Shown: piece by piece, positions 25,876-33,294 of the stretch
How positions within the stretch are numbered: the stretch's first letter is position 1
How the letters are laid out: every line of letters starts with the position of its first letter
Assembly (NCBI GenBank): GCA_963704875.1
Contig: CAVPIA010000005.1
Coordinates: 186,001-250,000 of the forward strand
Direction: 5' to 3'
DNA length: 64,000 nucleotides
From: CAMYOC01 sp963704875
GTDB taxonomy: Bacteria; Pseudomonadota; Gammaproteobacteria; Steroidobacterales; XN24
Translations under genes and position numbers: made by a program
Notes under the pieces: generated by a model
Told to the model about the DNA's origin: nothing
Seen by the model: only the letters and a program-made list of their open reading frames with translations
Databases searched by the model: none

Positions 25876-25926
25876 CCGGTCGGTTTTGGCCGGTCGGTTA
25901 TGGCCGGTCGGTTATGGCCGGTCGGT
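25876..25926. repeat. 14-bp tandem repeat, about 3.6 copies
   Basis: The unit CCGGTCGGTTATGG repeats from 25876, 25890 and 25904, with a partial fourth copy from 25918; the first copy differs by one base (TTTTGG). It lies between the divergent 5-oxoprolinase and symporter genes, about 50 bases from each start, so it occupies the shared promoter region and could affect expression or bind a regulator. The copies abut with no spacers, so it is not a CRISPR. Confidence 0.85.
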
Positions 25927-25977
25927 ACCCGCGTTGCCCGATGCTACACTGCGCGGGGCCGGGAGGACTCCCCCTGA

Positions 25978-27396
25978 ATGATGAGCAAGTCGCAGGCGAT
26001 TTTATTGACCCTGATCGCGTATATGTCGGTGCTGGTGCTGATCGGCGTCTGGGCATCGCGCCGCACCCGGGACAACACGGATTTTTTTCTCGGCGGCCGA
26101 CGTCTGGGGCCGCTGGTGGCAGCGATCAGTGCTTCCGCGAGTTCTTCTTCCGCCTGGACGCTGCTCAGCGTCAGCGGCATGGCCTATCTCTGGGGATTGC
26201 CGGCACTTTGGTTATTCCCGGCGACCTTGATGGGCTTTCTGATCAACTGGCTATATGTCGCGCCAAGGTTGAAGCGGGCGAGTCGCGAAAACGGTGCGAT
26301 CACGCTGACCGAGTTTCTTGCTGATTCGATAGATCCTGCCGGGCGGAAGGCGGTAATGCGCCTGGGCGCCGGGATCGTGTTGTTCGCTTTCGTATTCTAT
26401 GTCGCTGCACAATTTCAGGCGGCAGGTGCCGCTTTCGCCAGCAGTTTCGACTTGCCGATGGCCACCGCTATCAGCATCGGCGCCGGTGTGGTGCTCGCCT
26501 ACACGATGCTTGGCGGTTTCTGGGCGGTAAGCGTCACAGATACCATCCAGGGTCTGCTGATGGCGCTTACCGCATTGCTGTTGCCACTTGTCGCCCTGGC
26601 TCACGTAGGCGGTCTGGAGCCGTTGATCCAGGGTTTGCGAATCGCGCCGCAGGCCGGGGCGGTGGCAAGCACCGGGATTGCTGGCATCGGCTTCGTGCTC
26701 GGGACGCTCGGCATTGGCCTGGGCTACCCGGGTCAGCCGCATGTGGTCAACCGATTCATGGCGCTGCGCGATGATCGTGCCCTGGCCCAGGCGCGGGTCA
26801 TCGCGATCCTGTGGGCGGTGCTGATCTATGGCGGGATGCTGTTATTGGGTTTGTGCGGACGGGTGCTGTATACCGGCCTGGTCGATCCCGAGCACATCCT
26901 GTTCGAGATGGCCACGCGGCTGATATCACCGGTTGCGGCTGGCGTTATGATCGCCGCGGTTCTGTCGGCGATCATGTCGACTGCAGACAGTCAGCTGCTG
27001 GTGGCAGCTTCTGCAGTGACCAACGATCTGGGCGATCCGACGACCGGACACCAGGCCGCGCTGCTGCATTCGCGGGTCGTGGTCGTGGCCATATCCGTGC
27101 TGGCTGTAGTGATGGCGCTGGCAGTGCCAGACCAGATATTCACCCGGGTGCTGTTCGCCTGGCACGCGATCGGCTCCGCCTTTGGTCCGCCGCTGGTGCT
27201 TAGCCTGGCGGGTGTGAGGCTGAGCGCCAGGGGCTTGTTCTGGGCCATGGCGACCGGGTTCGGGCTTACCGCATTGTTACACTGGTTACCCTATGAAGCT
27301 GGCCCGGGTGATGCGCTGGAGCGCCTGCTGCCGTTGTCGGCATCCCTGCTGGTTGCCTGGGTGACGCGGATTCGGGGCAGCGCAGCACATCACTAG
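25978..27396 (+). CDS. Sodium:solute symporter (PutP-like)
   Basis: 472-residue inner-membrane protein with about thirteen hydrophobic helices, of the SSS family. Conserved features include the DFFLGGRRLGPLVAAIS loop after helix 1, SASSSSAWTLLSVSG (sodium-site helix 2) and QPHVVNRFMALRD. Closest to the proline symporter PutP in length and motif pattern. Sitting back to back with 5-oxoprolinase, it could import 5-oxoproline or proline; this is inference. The start is ATG at 25978, with a second ATG one codon later, after GGGAGGA. Confidence 0.82.
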   Translation: MMSKSQAILLTLIAYMSVLVLIGVWASRRTRDNTDFFLGGRRLGPLVAAISASASSSSAWTLLSVSGMAYLWGLPALWLFPATLMGFLINWLYVAPRLKRASRENGAITLTEFLADSIDPAGRKAVMRLGAGIVLFAFVFYVAAQFQAAGAAFASSFDLPMATAISIGAGVVLAYTMLGGFWAVSVTDTIQGLLMALTALLLPLVALAHVGGLEPLIQGLRIAPQAGAVASTGIAGIGFVLGTLGIGLGYPGQPHVVNRFMALRDDRALAQARVIAILWAVLIYGGMLLLGLCGRVLYTGLVDPEHILFEMATRLISPVAAGVMIAAVLSAIMSTADSQLLVAASAVTNDLGDPTTGHQAALLHSRVVVVAISVLAVVMALAVPDQIFTRVLFAWHAIGSAFGPPLVLSLAGVRLSARGLFWAMATGFGLTALLHWLPYEAGPGDALERLLPLSASLLVAWVTRIRGSAAHH

Positions 27397-27571
27397 GACA
27401 AAGCAGCCTGGGCTTGTTGCCTGGCCGGGAATGTCGGGGGCGATGCCGCGCGCGCGGTCAGAACGCGCCGCAGGATTGTGCGTGGTGAAGTCCCGGTAGT
27501 CATTGGCCAAAATTATTAACCAAGTTCATTAGCGAGAGTTGTCTGCTAACAGAGGGGCCGGACAAACAGAC

Positions 27572-29011
27572 ATGCGATTGTCACGCAACATGAGATTGAT
27601 GCTGGCGCTCAGCGTAGTGCTGACGCTGCTCGGCATCGCCGCGGCGGCGGTGGGTCTGGCCGGATCGCTGGCCGACATCTGGCAGCGATTGCGCGATGGG
27701 CCGGCGCCGGTTTTCTATGGCTTGCTGTTGTTTTTGCTCGCCATCGCGATCCTTGGCGGCTGGTTAATCTGGCGCCTGTTATTTCCTGCGCGACCCCGGG
27801 CCACCACGAAACGCAGGCCTGTGGTCCCGAGCAGAGAGGTTCTGGAGCAGCGCATCGCCGACGGCCGCACAGAGGGCATTGACGTCAGCGCCGCCGAACG
27901 CGAGCTCAGGGAGCTGGCCCGTCGCAGGGAAGTCGGGCAACTGGTCCTGTGTTTCTTTGGTCAGATCAGTACTGGCAAGAGCTCACTTATCAAGGGTCTG
28001 ATCCCGGAGGCAGAGGTGGCCACAGGCGTGGCCGGCGGCACGACCCGGGACATCGAGCACTATCGATGGCTGACTCATGGGGGTGACGAGGTGCTTATTG
28101 CCGATGTGCCGGGCACTGCGGCGCCCGGCAGCGAGGCAGAAACCGCTGCACTCGCGGAAGCCGTGCGCGCCCATGTCGTGATCTATACCTGCGACAGTGA
28201 CCTCAGTCGCGAACAATATGAAGAACTGGCAACGCTCGCGGCGCTGGCAAAACCGCTGGTGCTGGCCCTAAACAAGAGTGATCGATACACGCCGGCGGAG
28301 CTTGAGCAATTGCGTGGGCGGCTGCAACAGCGTTTGCAGGAGGCGGGAGCCGAAGACGCCACAGCGGTGGTGGTATCTGCCAGATCGGGCAGTGATGGTG
28401 TGCGCGATCTTGCCTATGCGATCCAGGATCAGATAGAACGCAGCCCTGAGGCGCTGGATGCGCTGCGTGACGCGGCGGTGTTTACCGTCGTCGCAGCCAA
28501 GCTGGATACGGCAGAGGCAGCACGACGACGGGAACGTGCCGCTGCGCTGGTCAAGAGCTATACCCGCAAGGCAGTGGTCGGTGCCGTCGCTGCGGTCAGC
28601 CCCGGCACCGATATCCTGATTCAGGGATACCTGGGCACGGCGCTGGTGAAGGAGATGTGCGCCATCTACGATGTTCCTGCCAAGGAGATAGATATCGACC
28701 GGCTGCTAAAGCTTGGTCAAGGATACGTGGGCCGCACCCTGCCGATCATGTTGGCGGTAGCGGGCAATGCGCTGAAGGCGTTTCCAGGAGTCGGTACCAT
28801 CGCCGGTGGCATGACGCATGCGGTGGCCTATGGGCTCATCTTTGACGCCCTGGGCCGCGGGCTCATGCAGGCGCTGGAAGAAAGCGGCGAATTGCGGCCG
28901 GCGGCTGCGGCGAGAAAATTCCAGGAGAATCTGGGTGAAAATCTTCGGGCGCGGACAATCCGGATGGCGAAACTGGTTCTCGAGGCGAAAGAACCAGCCG
29001 GCGGCGACTGA
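27572..29011 (+). CDS. Membrane-anchored GTPase with hydrophobic C-terminal (DUF697-like) region
   Basis: 479 residues from the ATG at 27572 (a TTG at 27539 is the alternative). Two transmembrane helices (about 8-30 and 45-70) are followed by a charged linker and a GTPase domain: P-loop GQISTGKSSL (about 130), G3 ADVPGT, G4 NKSD, and a VVSARSG segment in the G5 position. The C-terminal part is helical and hydrophobic, with VSPGTDILIQGYLGTALVKEM typical of the DUF697 region. The gene overlaps the following GTPase gene by 77 bases. The two may act as a pair at the inner membrane; the process is unknown. Confidence 0.75.
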   Translation: MRLSRNMRLMLALSVVLTLLGIAAAAVGLAGSLADIWQRLRDGPAPVFYGLLLFLLAIAILGGWLIWRLLFPARPRATTKRRPVVPSREVLEQRIADGRTEGIDVSAAERELRELARRREVGQLVLCFFGQISTGKSSLIKGLIPEAEVATGVAGGTTRDIEHYRWLTHGGDEVLIADVPGTAAPGSEAETAALAEAVRAHVVIYTCDSDLSREQYEELATLAALAKPLVLALNKSDRYTPAELEQLRGRLQQRLQEAGAEDATAVVVSARSGSDGVRDLAYAIQDQIERSPEALDALRDAAVFTVVAAKLDTAEAARRRERAAALVKSYTRKAVVGAVAAVSPGTDILIQGYLGTALVKEMCAIYDVPAKEIDIDRLLKLGQGYVGRTLPIMLAVAGNALKAFPGVGTIAGGMTHAVAYGLIFDALGRGLMQALEESGELRPAAAARKFQENLGENLRARTIRMAKLVLEAKEPAGGD

Positions 29012-30320
29012 GTCGGACGCCGAGGCCGGCGACACGCATCTTCAGCTTGCCAGGCAGAGTCTGAGCAAGCTGCTGGACGATCCACGGGTGCCAGCCAGCG
29101 TGCGTGAACAACTCGCGCTGGATTACCAAGATCTGCGCCGGATGCTCGATAAGCTCGAGCATGGTCATGTTCATATCGCTGTTTTTGGCCGGGTGGGCGT
29201 GGGCAAATCCTCATTGCTCAACGCCCTGCTTGGCGAGGATCGTTTTTCGGTCAGCGCGCTGCACGGCGAGACGCGGGAAACCGGTTATGCCAACTGGCAT
29301 GAAGAACGCAGCGGCGGAGTATTCCTGATAGACACCCCGGGAATCGATGAAATCGATGGTGAGCAGCGCGAAGCGATCGCCAAAGAAGCCGCGATGCGCG
29401 CGGATCTGTTGATATTCGTGGTCGAGGCTGATCTGACCGCGGTGGAACGCTCGGCGATAAAGGAGCTGGCCGTCGCCGGCAGACCGATGCTGGTGGCGCT
29501 GAACAAGTCTGACCGTTACACCGGACAGGAGATCGAGCAACTCGAGCAGCGACTGGCCGAGCATCTGAACGGCATCGTCGCGCGGCGCGATATCATCCCG
29601 GTCTGCGCGAGACCGGTCTCGCCACAATCCGGAGCCGCTCGGGCAGAGAAGGTCGAGGTACATACCCTCGACAACGCGGCGCCGGCGTCCTCAGCACAGG
29701 TGCAGGCGCTGCGGATGCGGCTGTGGGACATTCTGGAGCGCGAAGGCAAGACACTGGCGGCAATAAACGCCAGTCTGTTTGCTGGCCAGCTTAGCGAAGC
29801 CATCGGTGGCCGCGTGGTCGAGGCGCGCCGCCAGGTAGCCGAGAAACTGGTGCGGACCTATTGTGTCGCCAAGGGTGTGGCAGTGGCCTTCAATCCGGTC
29901 CCGATCGCGGACCTGTTCGCCGCGGCGATGATCGATGGCGGCATGATCGTCCATCTGTCCCGGGTATATGGCCTGCCCCTGAATCGGCGCGAAGCCGGGT
30001 CGCTGGTATCAGTGATCGTGACGCAGCTGGCCGCGTTGATGGGTACGGTCTGGGTTCTGCATCTGTTGTCCTCCCTGCTGAAAGCCGGCACCGGCGGTTT
30101 GTCAGTGTTGCTTACCGGGGGCGCCCAGGGCGCCGTCGCCTACTACAGCACGTATGTTGTGGGTCGGGCCGCCGAGCGATATTTCGCCCTCGGCAAGTCC
30201 TGGGGCGAGGCCGGACCGCGCGCCGTGGTTGCTGAGATCATGGAGAGCGTAGATCGGGAATCCATCCTGCGTCAGGCTCGGAGCGAACTGAAGCAGCGCA
30301 TTGGCAGCGCGAAGGCCTGA
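28935..30320 (+). CDS. Second GTPase of the pair with C-terminal DUF697-like region
   Basis: 461 residues from the GTG at 28935, which follows AGGAGA by six bases; the upstream open frame is a shadow of the preceding gene. A charged N-terminal helix precedes the GTPase domain: P-loop GRVGVGKSSLLNAL, G3 DTPGIDE, G4 NKSDRYTG. The C-terminal third (about 300-440) contains NPVPIADLFAAAMIDGGMIVHLS and several hydrophobic helices, matching DUF697-type domains. NKSDRYT is shared with the upstream GTPase, suggesting an ancient duplication, but this copy lacks the N-terminal membrane anchor. Translation is probably coupled to the upstream gene. Confidence 0.78.
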   Translation: MKIFGRGQSGWRNWFSRRKNQPAATESDAEAGDTHLQLARQSLSKLLDDPRVPASVREQLALDYQDLRRMLDKLEHGHVHIAVFGRVGVGKSSLLNALLGEDRFSVSALHGETRETGYANWHEERSGGVFLIDTPGIDEIDGEQREAIAKEAAMRADLLIFVVEADLTAVERSAIKELAVAGRPMLVALNKSDRYTGQEIEQLEQRLAEHLNGIVARRDIIPVCARPVSPQSGAARAEKVEVHTLDNAAPASSAQVQALRMRLWDILEREGKTLAAINASLFAGQLSEAIGGRVVEARRQVAEKLVRTYCVAKGVAVAFNPVPIADLFAAAMIDGGMIVHLSRVYGLPLNRREAGSLVSVIVTQLAALMGTVWVLHLLSSLLKAGTGGLSVLLTGGAQGAVAYYSTYVVGRAAERYFALGKSWGEAGPRAVVAEIMESVDRESILRQARSELKQRIGSAKA

Positions 30321-30323
30321 ACG

Positions 30324-30671
30324 GTGGCAGGAAGACACAGCACCCGCATCGTCCGCACCGTCTGCCGAATTCCGGCCGGGTCGGTGGCGACCTACGGTCA
30401 GGTCGCGCGCGAGGCGGGCCTGGGACGCCGCGCGCGGCTGGTCGGTCAGGCGCTGCGGCACCTCCCGGCAGGCGCGGACGTGCCCTGGCACCGCGTGGTC
30501 AATGCGCAGGGCCGGATTTCTCTGTCGTCGAGCAGCGACTCCGGTCGCCTGCAACGGGAAAGGCTGGAGGAAGAAGGCGTGTTGTTTGACGACGGCGTCA
30601 TCGACCTGCAGCGCTTTGGGTGGCAGCCATCGCTGGATGCGTTGCTTTGGGGTCCGCCCGAGGATGAATAG
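30324..30671 (+). CDS. MGMT-family alkyltransferase-like (ATL) protein
   Basis: 115-residue DNA-binding domain of the O6-alkylguanine-DNA alkyltransferase family. The active-site PCHR is replaced by PWHRV, with Trp55 in place of the acceptor cysteine, as in ATL proteins. These bind alkylated guanine without removing the group and hand it to nucleotide excision repair. VATYGQVAREAGLGRRARLVGQ holds the helix-turn-helix and the arginine finger. The start is GTG, three bases after the GTPase stop, so it is likely in the same transcript. Confidence 0.88.
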   Translation: MAGRHSTRIVRTVCRIPAGSVATYGQVAREAGLGRRARLVGQALRHLPAGADVPWHRVVNAQGRISLSSSSDSGRLQRERLEEEGVLFDDGVIDLQRFGWQPSLDALLWGPPEDE

Positions 30672-30760
30672 CGGCCGATGCGGATTGCTGCACAATCATT
30701 TGTGACACCGACTGAGTTGCATCGGGCGGAGATCGCTGAGCAGGAGCTGGAAGCGGGTTC

Positions 30761-31318
30761 ATGACAATGCACGAACTATTCGTCAGTTTTTCGCATGGCC
30801 AGGAGAGTGGCCCATGGGGCACCAAGATTGCGGCCATGGCGGAGGTCGCAAGGGACCGCGATTGCGAGCTCGAATCCGTTGACTACCGCGGTATTGATCT
30901 GCCCGGAGAGCGGGTGGAAAAGCTGGTGGCGCAGTGTCGGCCTGGTGCGCGAAGACTGGTGCTGGTCGGATCAAGCATGGGCGGACATGTGGCAGCGGCG
31001 GCATCGGCGCAACTCGACGTGGCCGGTCTTTTCCTGATTGCGCCGGCGTTCTACATGCCCGGCTACGAACAGCTGACGCCGGTGCCGCGCGCTGATCGGG
31101 TGGTTGTCGTACATGGGTGGCAGGATGATGTGGTTCCGGTTGCCAACAGCATCCGCTGGGCTGGCGAGCATCGCGCGGATCTGCATCTGATCGATGGCGA
31201 TCATCGCCTGACCGATCGGATTTTCGAGATCAATCGTATTTTCGACTGGTTGCTGCACGATCTGCAGCACGACGATGGCGAAGCGGCTGCTGACCAGGCC
31301 GCTGCTGACCAGGTCTAG
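30761..31318 (+). CDS. Small alpha/beta hydrolase
   Basis: 185-residue serine hydrolase of the short RsbQ/YqiA-like type. The nucleophile elbow is GSSMGG with Ser72, a catalytic Asp is in HGWQDDVVP (122/123), and His148 in DGDHRL completes the triad. No lid domain. Substrate unknown, probably a small ester. The last residues (AADQAAADQV) come from a 15-bp tandem duplication at 31286-31315. The stop overlaps the end of the convergent frameshifted SDR gene. Confidence 0.78.
   Translation: MTMHELFVSFSHGQESGPWGTKIAAMAEVARDRDCELESVDYRGIDLPGERVEKLVAQCRPGARRLVLVGSSMGGHVAAAASAQLDVAGLFLIAPAFYMPGYEQLTPVPRADRVVVVHGWQDDVVPVANSIRWAGEHRADLHLIDGDHRLTDRIFEINRIFDWLLHDLQHDDGEAAADQAAADQV
31286..31315. repeat. 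15-bp tandem duplication at a gene end
   Basis: GCTGCTGACCAGGCC is followed directly by GCTGCTGACCAGGTC. It lies in the last codons of the alpha/beta hydrolase and lengthens its C-terminus by five residues without changing frame. Confidence 0.75.
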
Positions 31319-32119
31319 TAGCGTTTTTCGATAGCCCGGCGGGCGATGCGATCGATCAGTCCTGGCCAGACCAGCTTAAGCCATCGACCCAGACGGCCGC
31401 GCGTGGATGTGATCAACAAGCGCTTGCGCGCGGCCGTGGCTTCGATGATCAGTTCGGCGCAGCGGTCCGCGGTCATGATCTTTGATTCCTGCATGGGCGT
31501 CTTGCCGAGCGCTTTGCCGGTGGCGCCGAAGGCGCGTTTATGGATTTCGCTGACAACAAAGTCCGGCGCTACCAGCGTCACTGCCACGCCGTCGTCGGCG
31601 AGTTCAATCCGCAGCGAGTCAAAGAATCCGACCATGGCGTGTTTGCTGGCGCTGTAAGCGCTCCGCGTCGGTACACCGGTCATCCCGGCTACGCTCGCCA
31701 CCGCGACGATCTGCCCCCGGCTGTGTTTGAGCCAGGGCAGGGCGAATTTGGTGCAGTAAACGGCACCGTAATAATTCACCTGCCATGACCTGCTCGACCA
31801 CCGTCAGATCTTCCAGTTCGTCGAATCGGGACCACATCGTCGCACCCGCGTTTGCGATCAGGATGTCGATGCCGCCAAAGCTGTCGACTGCCGCCTGGAC
31901 CAGCGCCTCGCACTGGGCCGGATCGGTGACGTCGGTTGGCACGGCAATCGCCTGGGCGCCAGAATCCCTGCATTGTTCGGCCAGCGACTCCAGCCGAGCC
32001 TGGTTGCGCGCGGCCAGCACCAGACGGGCACCGCCGTTTGCCAGCCTGAGGGCCAGCGCGCGTCCTATCCCTTCGGAGGCACCGGTTAAAACGACGATCC
32101 TGTTCTCGAGGGCGCTCAT
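31315..32119 (-). pseudogene. SDR family oxidoreductase, interrupted by one frameshift
   Basis: The frame from 32119 gives a normal SDR start (VVLTGASEGIGRA, NAG in ILIANAGATM) and loses the family pattern after VVEQVMA. The pattern resumes in another frame from 31779 with VNYYGAVYCTKFALPWL, then SVAGMTG...YSASKHA (catalytic Tyr and Lys) and the normal C-terminus. Removing one G from the GG pair (CC at 31779-31780 on the plus strand) restores a single frame of about 268 residues, the usual length. So the gene carries a one-base insertion, either a real lesion or a sequence error. Everything else about it looks intact. If corrected, it is an SDR of the DltE/YqjQ-like group. Confidence 0.82.
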
Positions 32120-32287
32120 GATTTCAGCCTTCAGTGAGTCCTGGCGAGCCGGCGCAAGCGCTGAGAGTCAGCGAACTAAGCAAACAGGACACTAGCACGT
32201 ATCCTGCTGGCAATTCGCTTGCAGTTTGCGCGAGCGCGTCGACGGCATTACCTTCGACAGGCTTGGTGCAGACAAAGAGGTTTTCAG

Positions 32288-32506
32288 ATGAACGGGTTTT
32301 CAATGACGATACTGGTCCTGATGATCCTGGGCGTGAGCGCTTGTGAAGCTGAACGCGAGCCCCCGCCGCCGTTGGAAGAGACGGTTTTCAAAGATCAGGT
32401 ACAGGCGCTGGACAAAGCCAGAGCGGTCGAAGACATCAACGAAGAGCGGATGAAGAAGTTGCAAAAGGCAGTTGATGAACAGGAACAGGGTACTGGCGGT
32501 CAATAG
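32288..32506 (+). CDS. Small lipoprotein
   Basis: 72-residue protein from the ATG at 32288 after AAAGAGG. A short hydrophobic segment (MTILVLMILG) ends in the lipobox VSAC, so Cys17 would be lipidated. The mature part is Pro-rich (REPPPPLEET) and then a charged helix (QALDKARAVEDINEERMKKLQKAVDEQ) that could form a coiled coil. No known function. It probably forms an operon with the following methyltransferase gene, 88 bases on. Similar small lipoproteins are common next to envelope genes. Confidence 0.7.
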   Translation: MNGFSMTILVLMILGVSACEAEREPPPPLEETVFKDQVQALDKARAVEDINEERMKKLQKAVDEQEQGTGGQ

Positions 32507-32594
32507 CCAGCTGACCCGGGCAACAAGTATCCGCACAATAGAATTCGCCAATCCGGTATTTACCAATCCGGAGGAGAGTAGAGGAACCTGGCCG

Positions 32595-33287
32595 ATGGAT
32601 CGTGTGCTCGAACCCGAACTGATGGATGACCTCGAACAGGCTCGAGCCTATGCGGAGGCTGATTTTGCCGAGCCGAACTCGGCATTTGTCGAGCTGTTTG
32701 CCGAGCGTTGTCCGGCCTGGAGTGGCTCGGGAGCGATCCTCGACCTGGGCTGTGGTCCCGGCGATATTGCGCTGCGTCTTGCAACCGGGTACCCCGACTG
32801 CGAGGTCCATGGCGTCGATGGCTCGGCGGCCATGCTCAGCTTTGCTGAACGCGCCAGAGCAGAGCACCCCGCCGGTGATCGGGTGCGATTTATCCACGGC
32901 CTGCTGCCGGGTGCGGCGATGCCGCGCAAGCACTATCAGGCGATTATCAGCAACAGCCTGCTGCATCATCTACACCAGCCCGAGGTGCTGTGGCAGAGCA
33001 TTCGGGAACTTGCCGTACCCGGCACCGTCGTGTTGGTGATGGATCTGATGCGACCCTCGAGTGCCAGTCAGGCACAGGCGCTGGTCGATACCTATGCAGT
33101 CGGAGAGCCCGAGGTGCTGCGCGTCGACTTTTACAATTCGCTGCTGGCGGCGTTCGAACCCGCGGAGATCGAGACTCAATTGGAGTCAGCAGGGCTTGCG
33201 GGGTTTCAGGTCGGGCCGGTCAGCGATCGCCACCTGGCCGTCTGGGGCGTAATCCCGGACCCGGTCAGGCAGGAAACGGCCAGCTAG
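32595..33287 (+). CDS. Class I SAM-dependent methyltransferase
   Basis: 230 residues from the ATG at 32595, which has GGAGGAG upstream; the frame is open further upstream to 32472 but that part looks non-coding. Motif I is ILDLGCGPGDIALRLA (SAM binding), followed by VHGVDGSAAML and IISNSLLHHLHQP, the pattern of small-molecule methyltransferases (methyltransf_11/25 type). Substrate unknown. It lies eight bases before plsB and probably shares its transcript, but no lipid-specific motif is visible. Confidence 0.8.
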   Translation: MDRVLEPELMDDLEQARAYAEADFAEPNSAFVELFAERCPAWSGSGAILDLGCGPGDIALRLATGYPDCEVHGVDGSAAMLSFAERARAEHPAGDRVRFIHGLLPGAAMPRKHYQAIISNSLLHHLHQPEVLWQSIRELAVPGTVVLVMDLMRPSSASQAQALVDTYAVGEPEVLRVDFYNSLLAAFEPAEIETQLESAGLAGFQVGPVSDRHLAVWGVIPDPVRQETAS

Positions 33288-33294
33288 GAGCGTG

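Noticed and set aside
25876..25926. Possible CRISPR-like repeat
   Set aside because: Copies are 14 bases long and directly abutting with no spacers; it is a simple tandem repeat.
31619..31779. Second half of the upstream SDR frame as an independent protein
   Set aside because: After the frameshift the sequence loses the SDR pattern; the other frame carries it.
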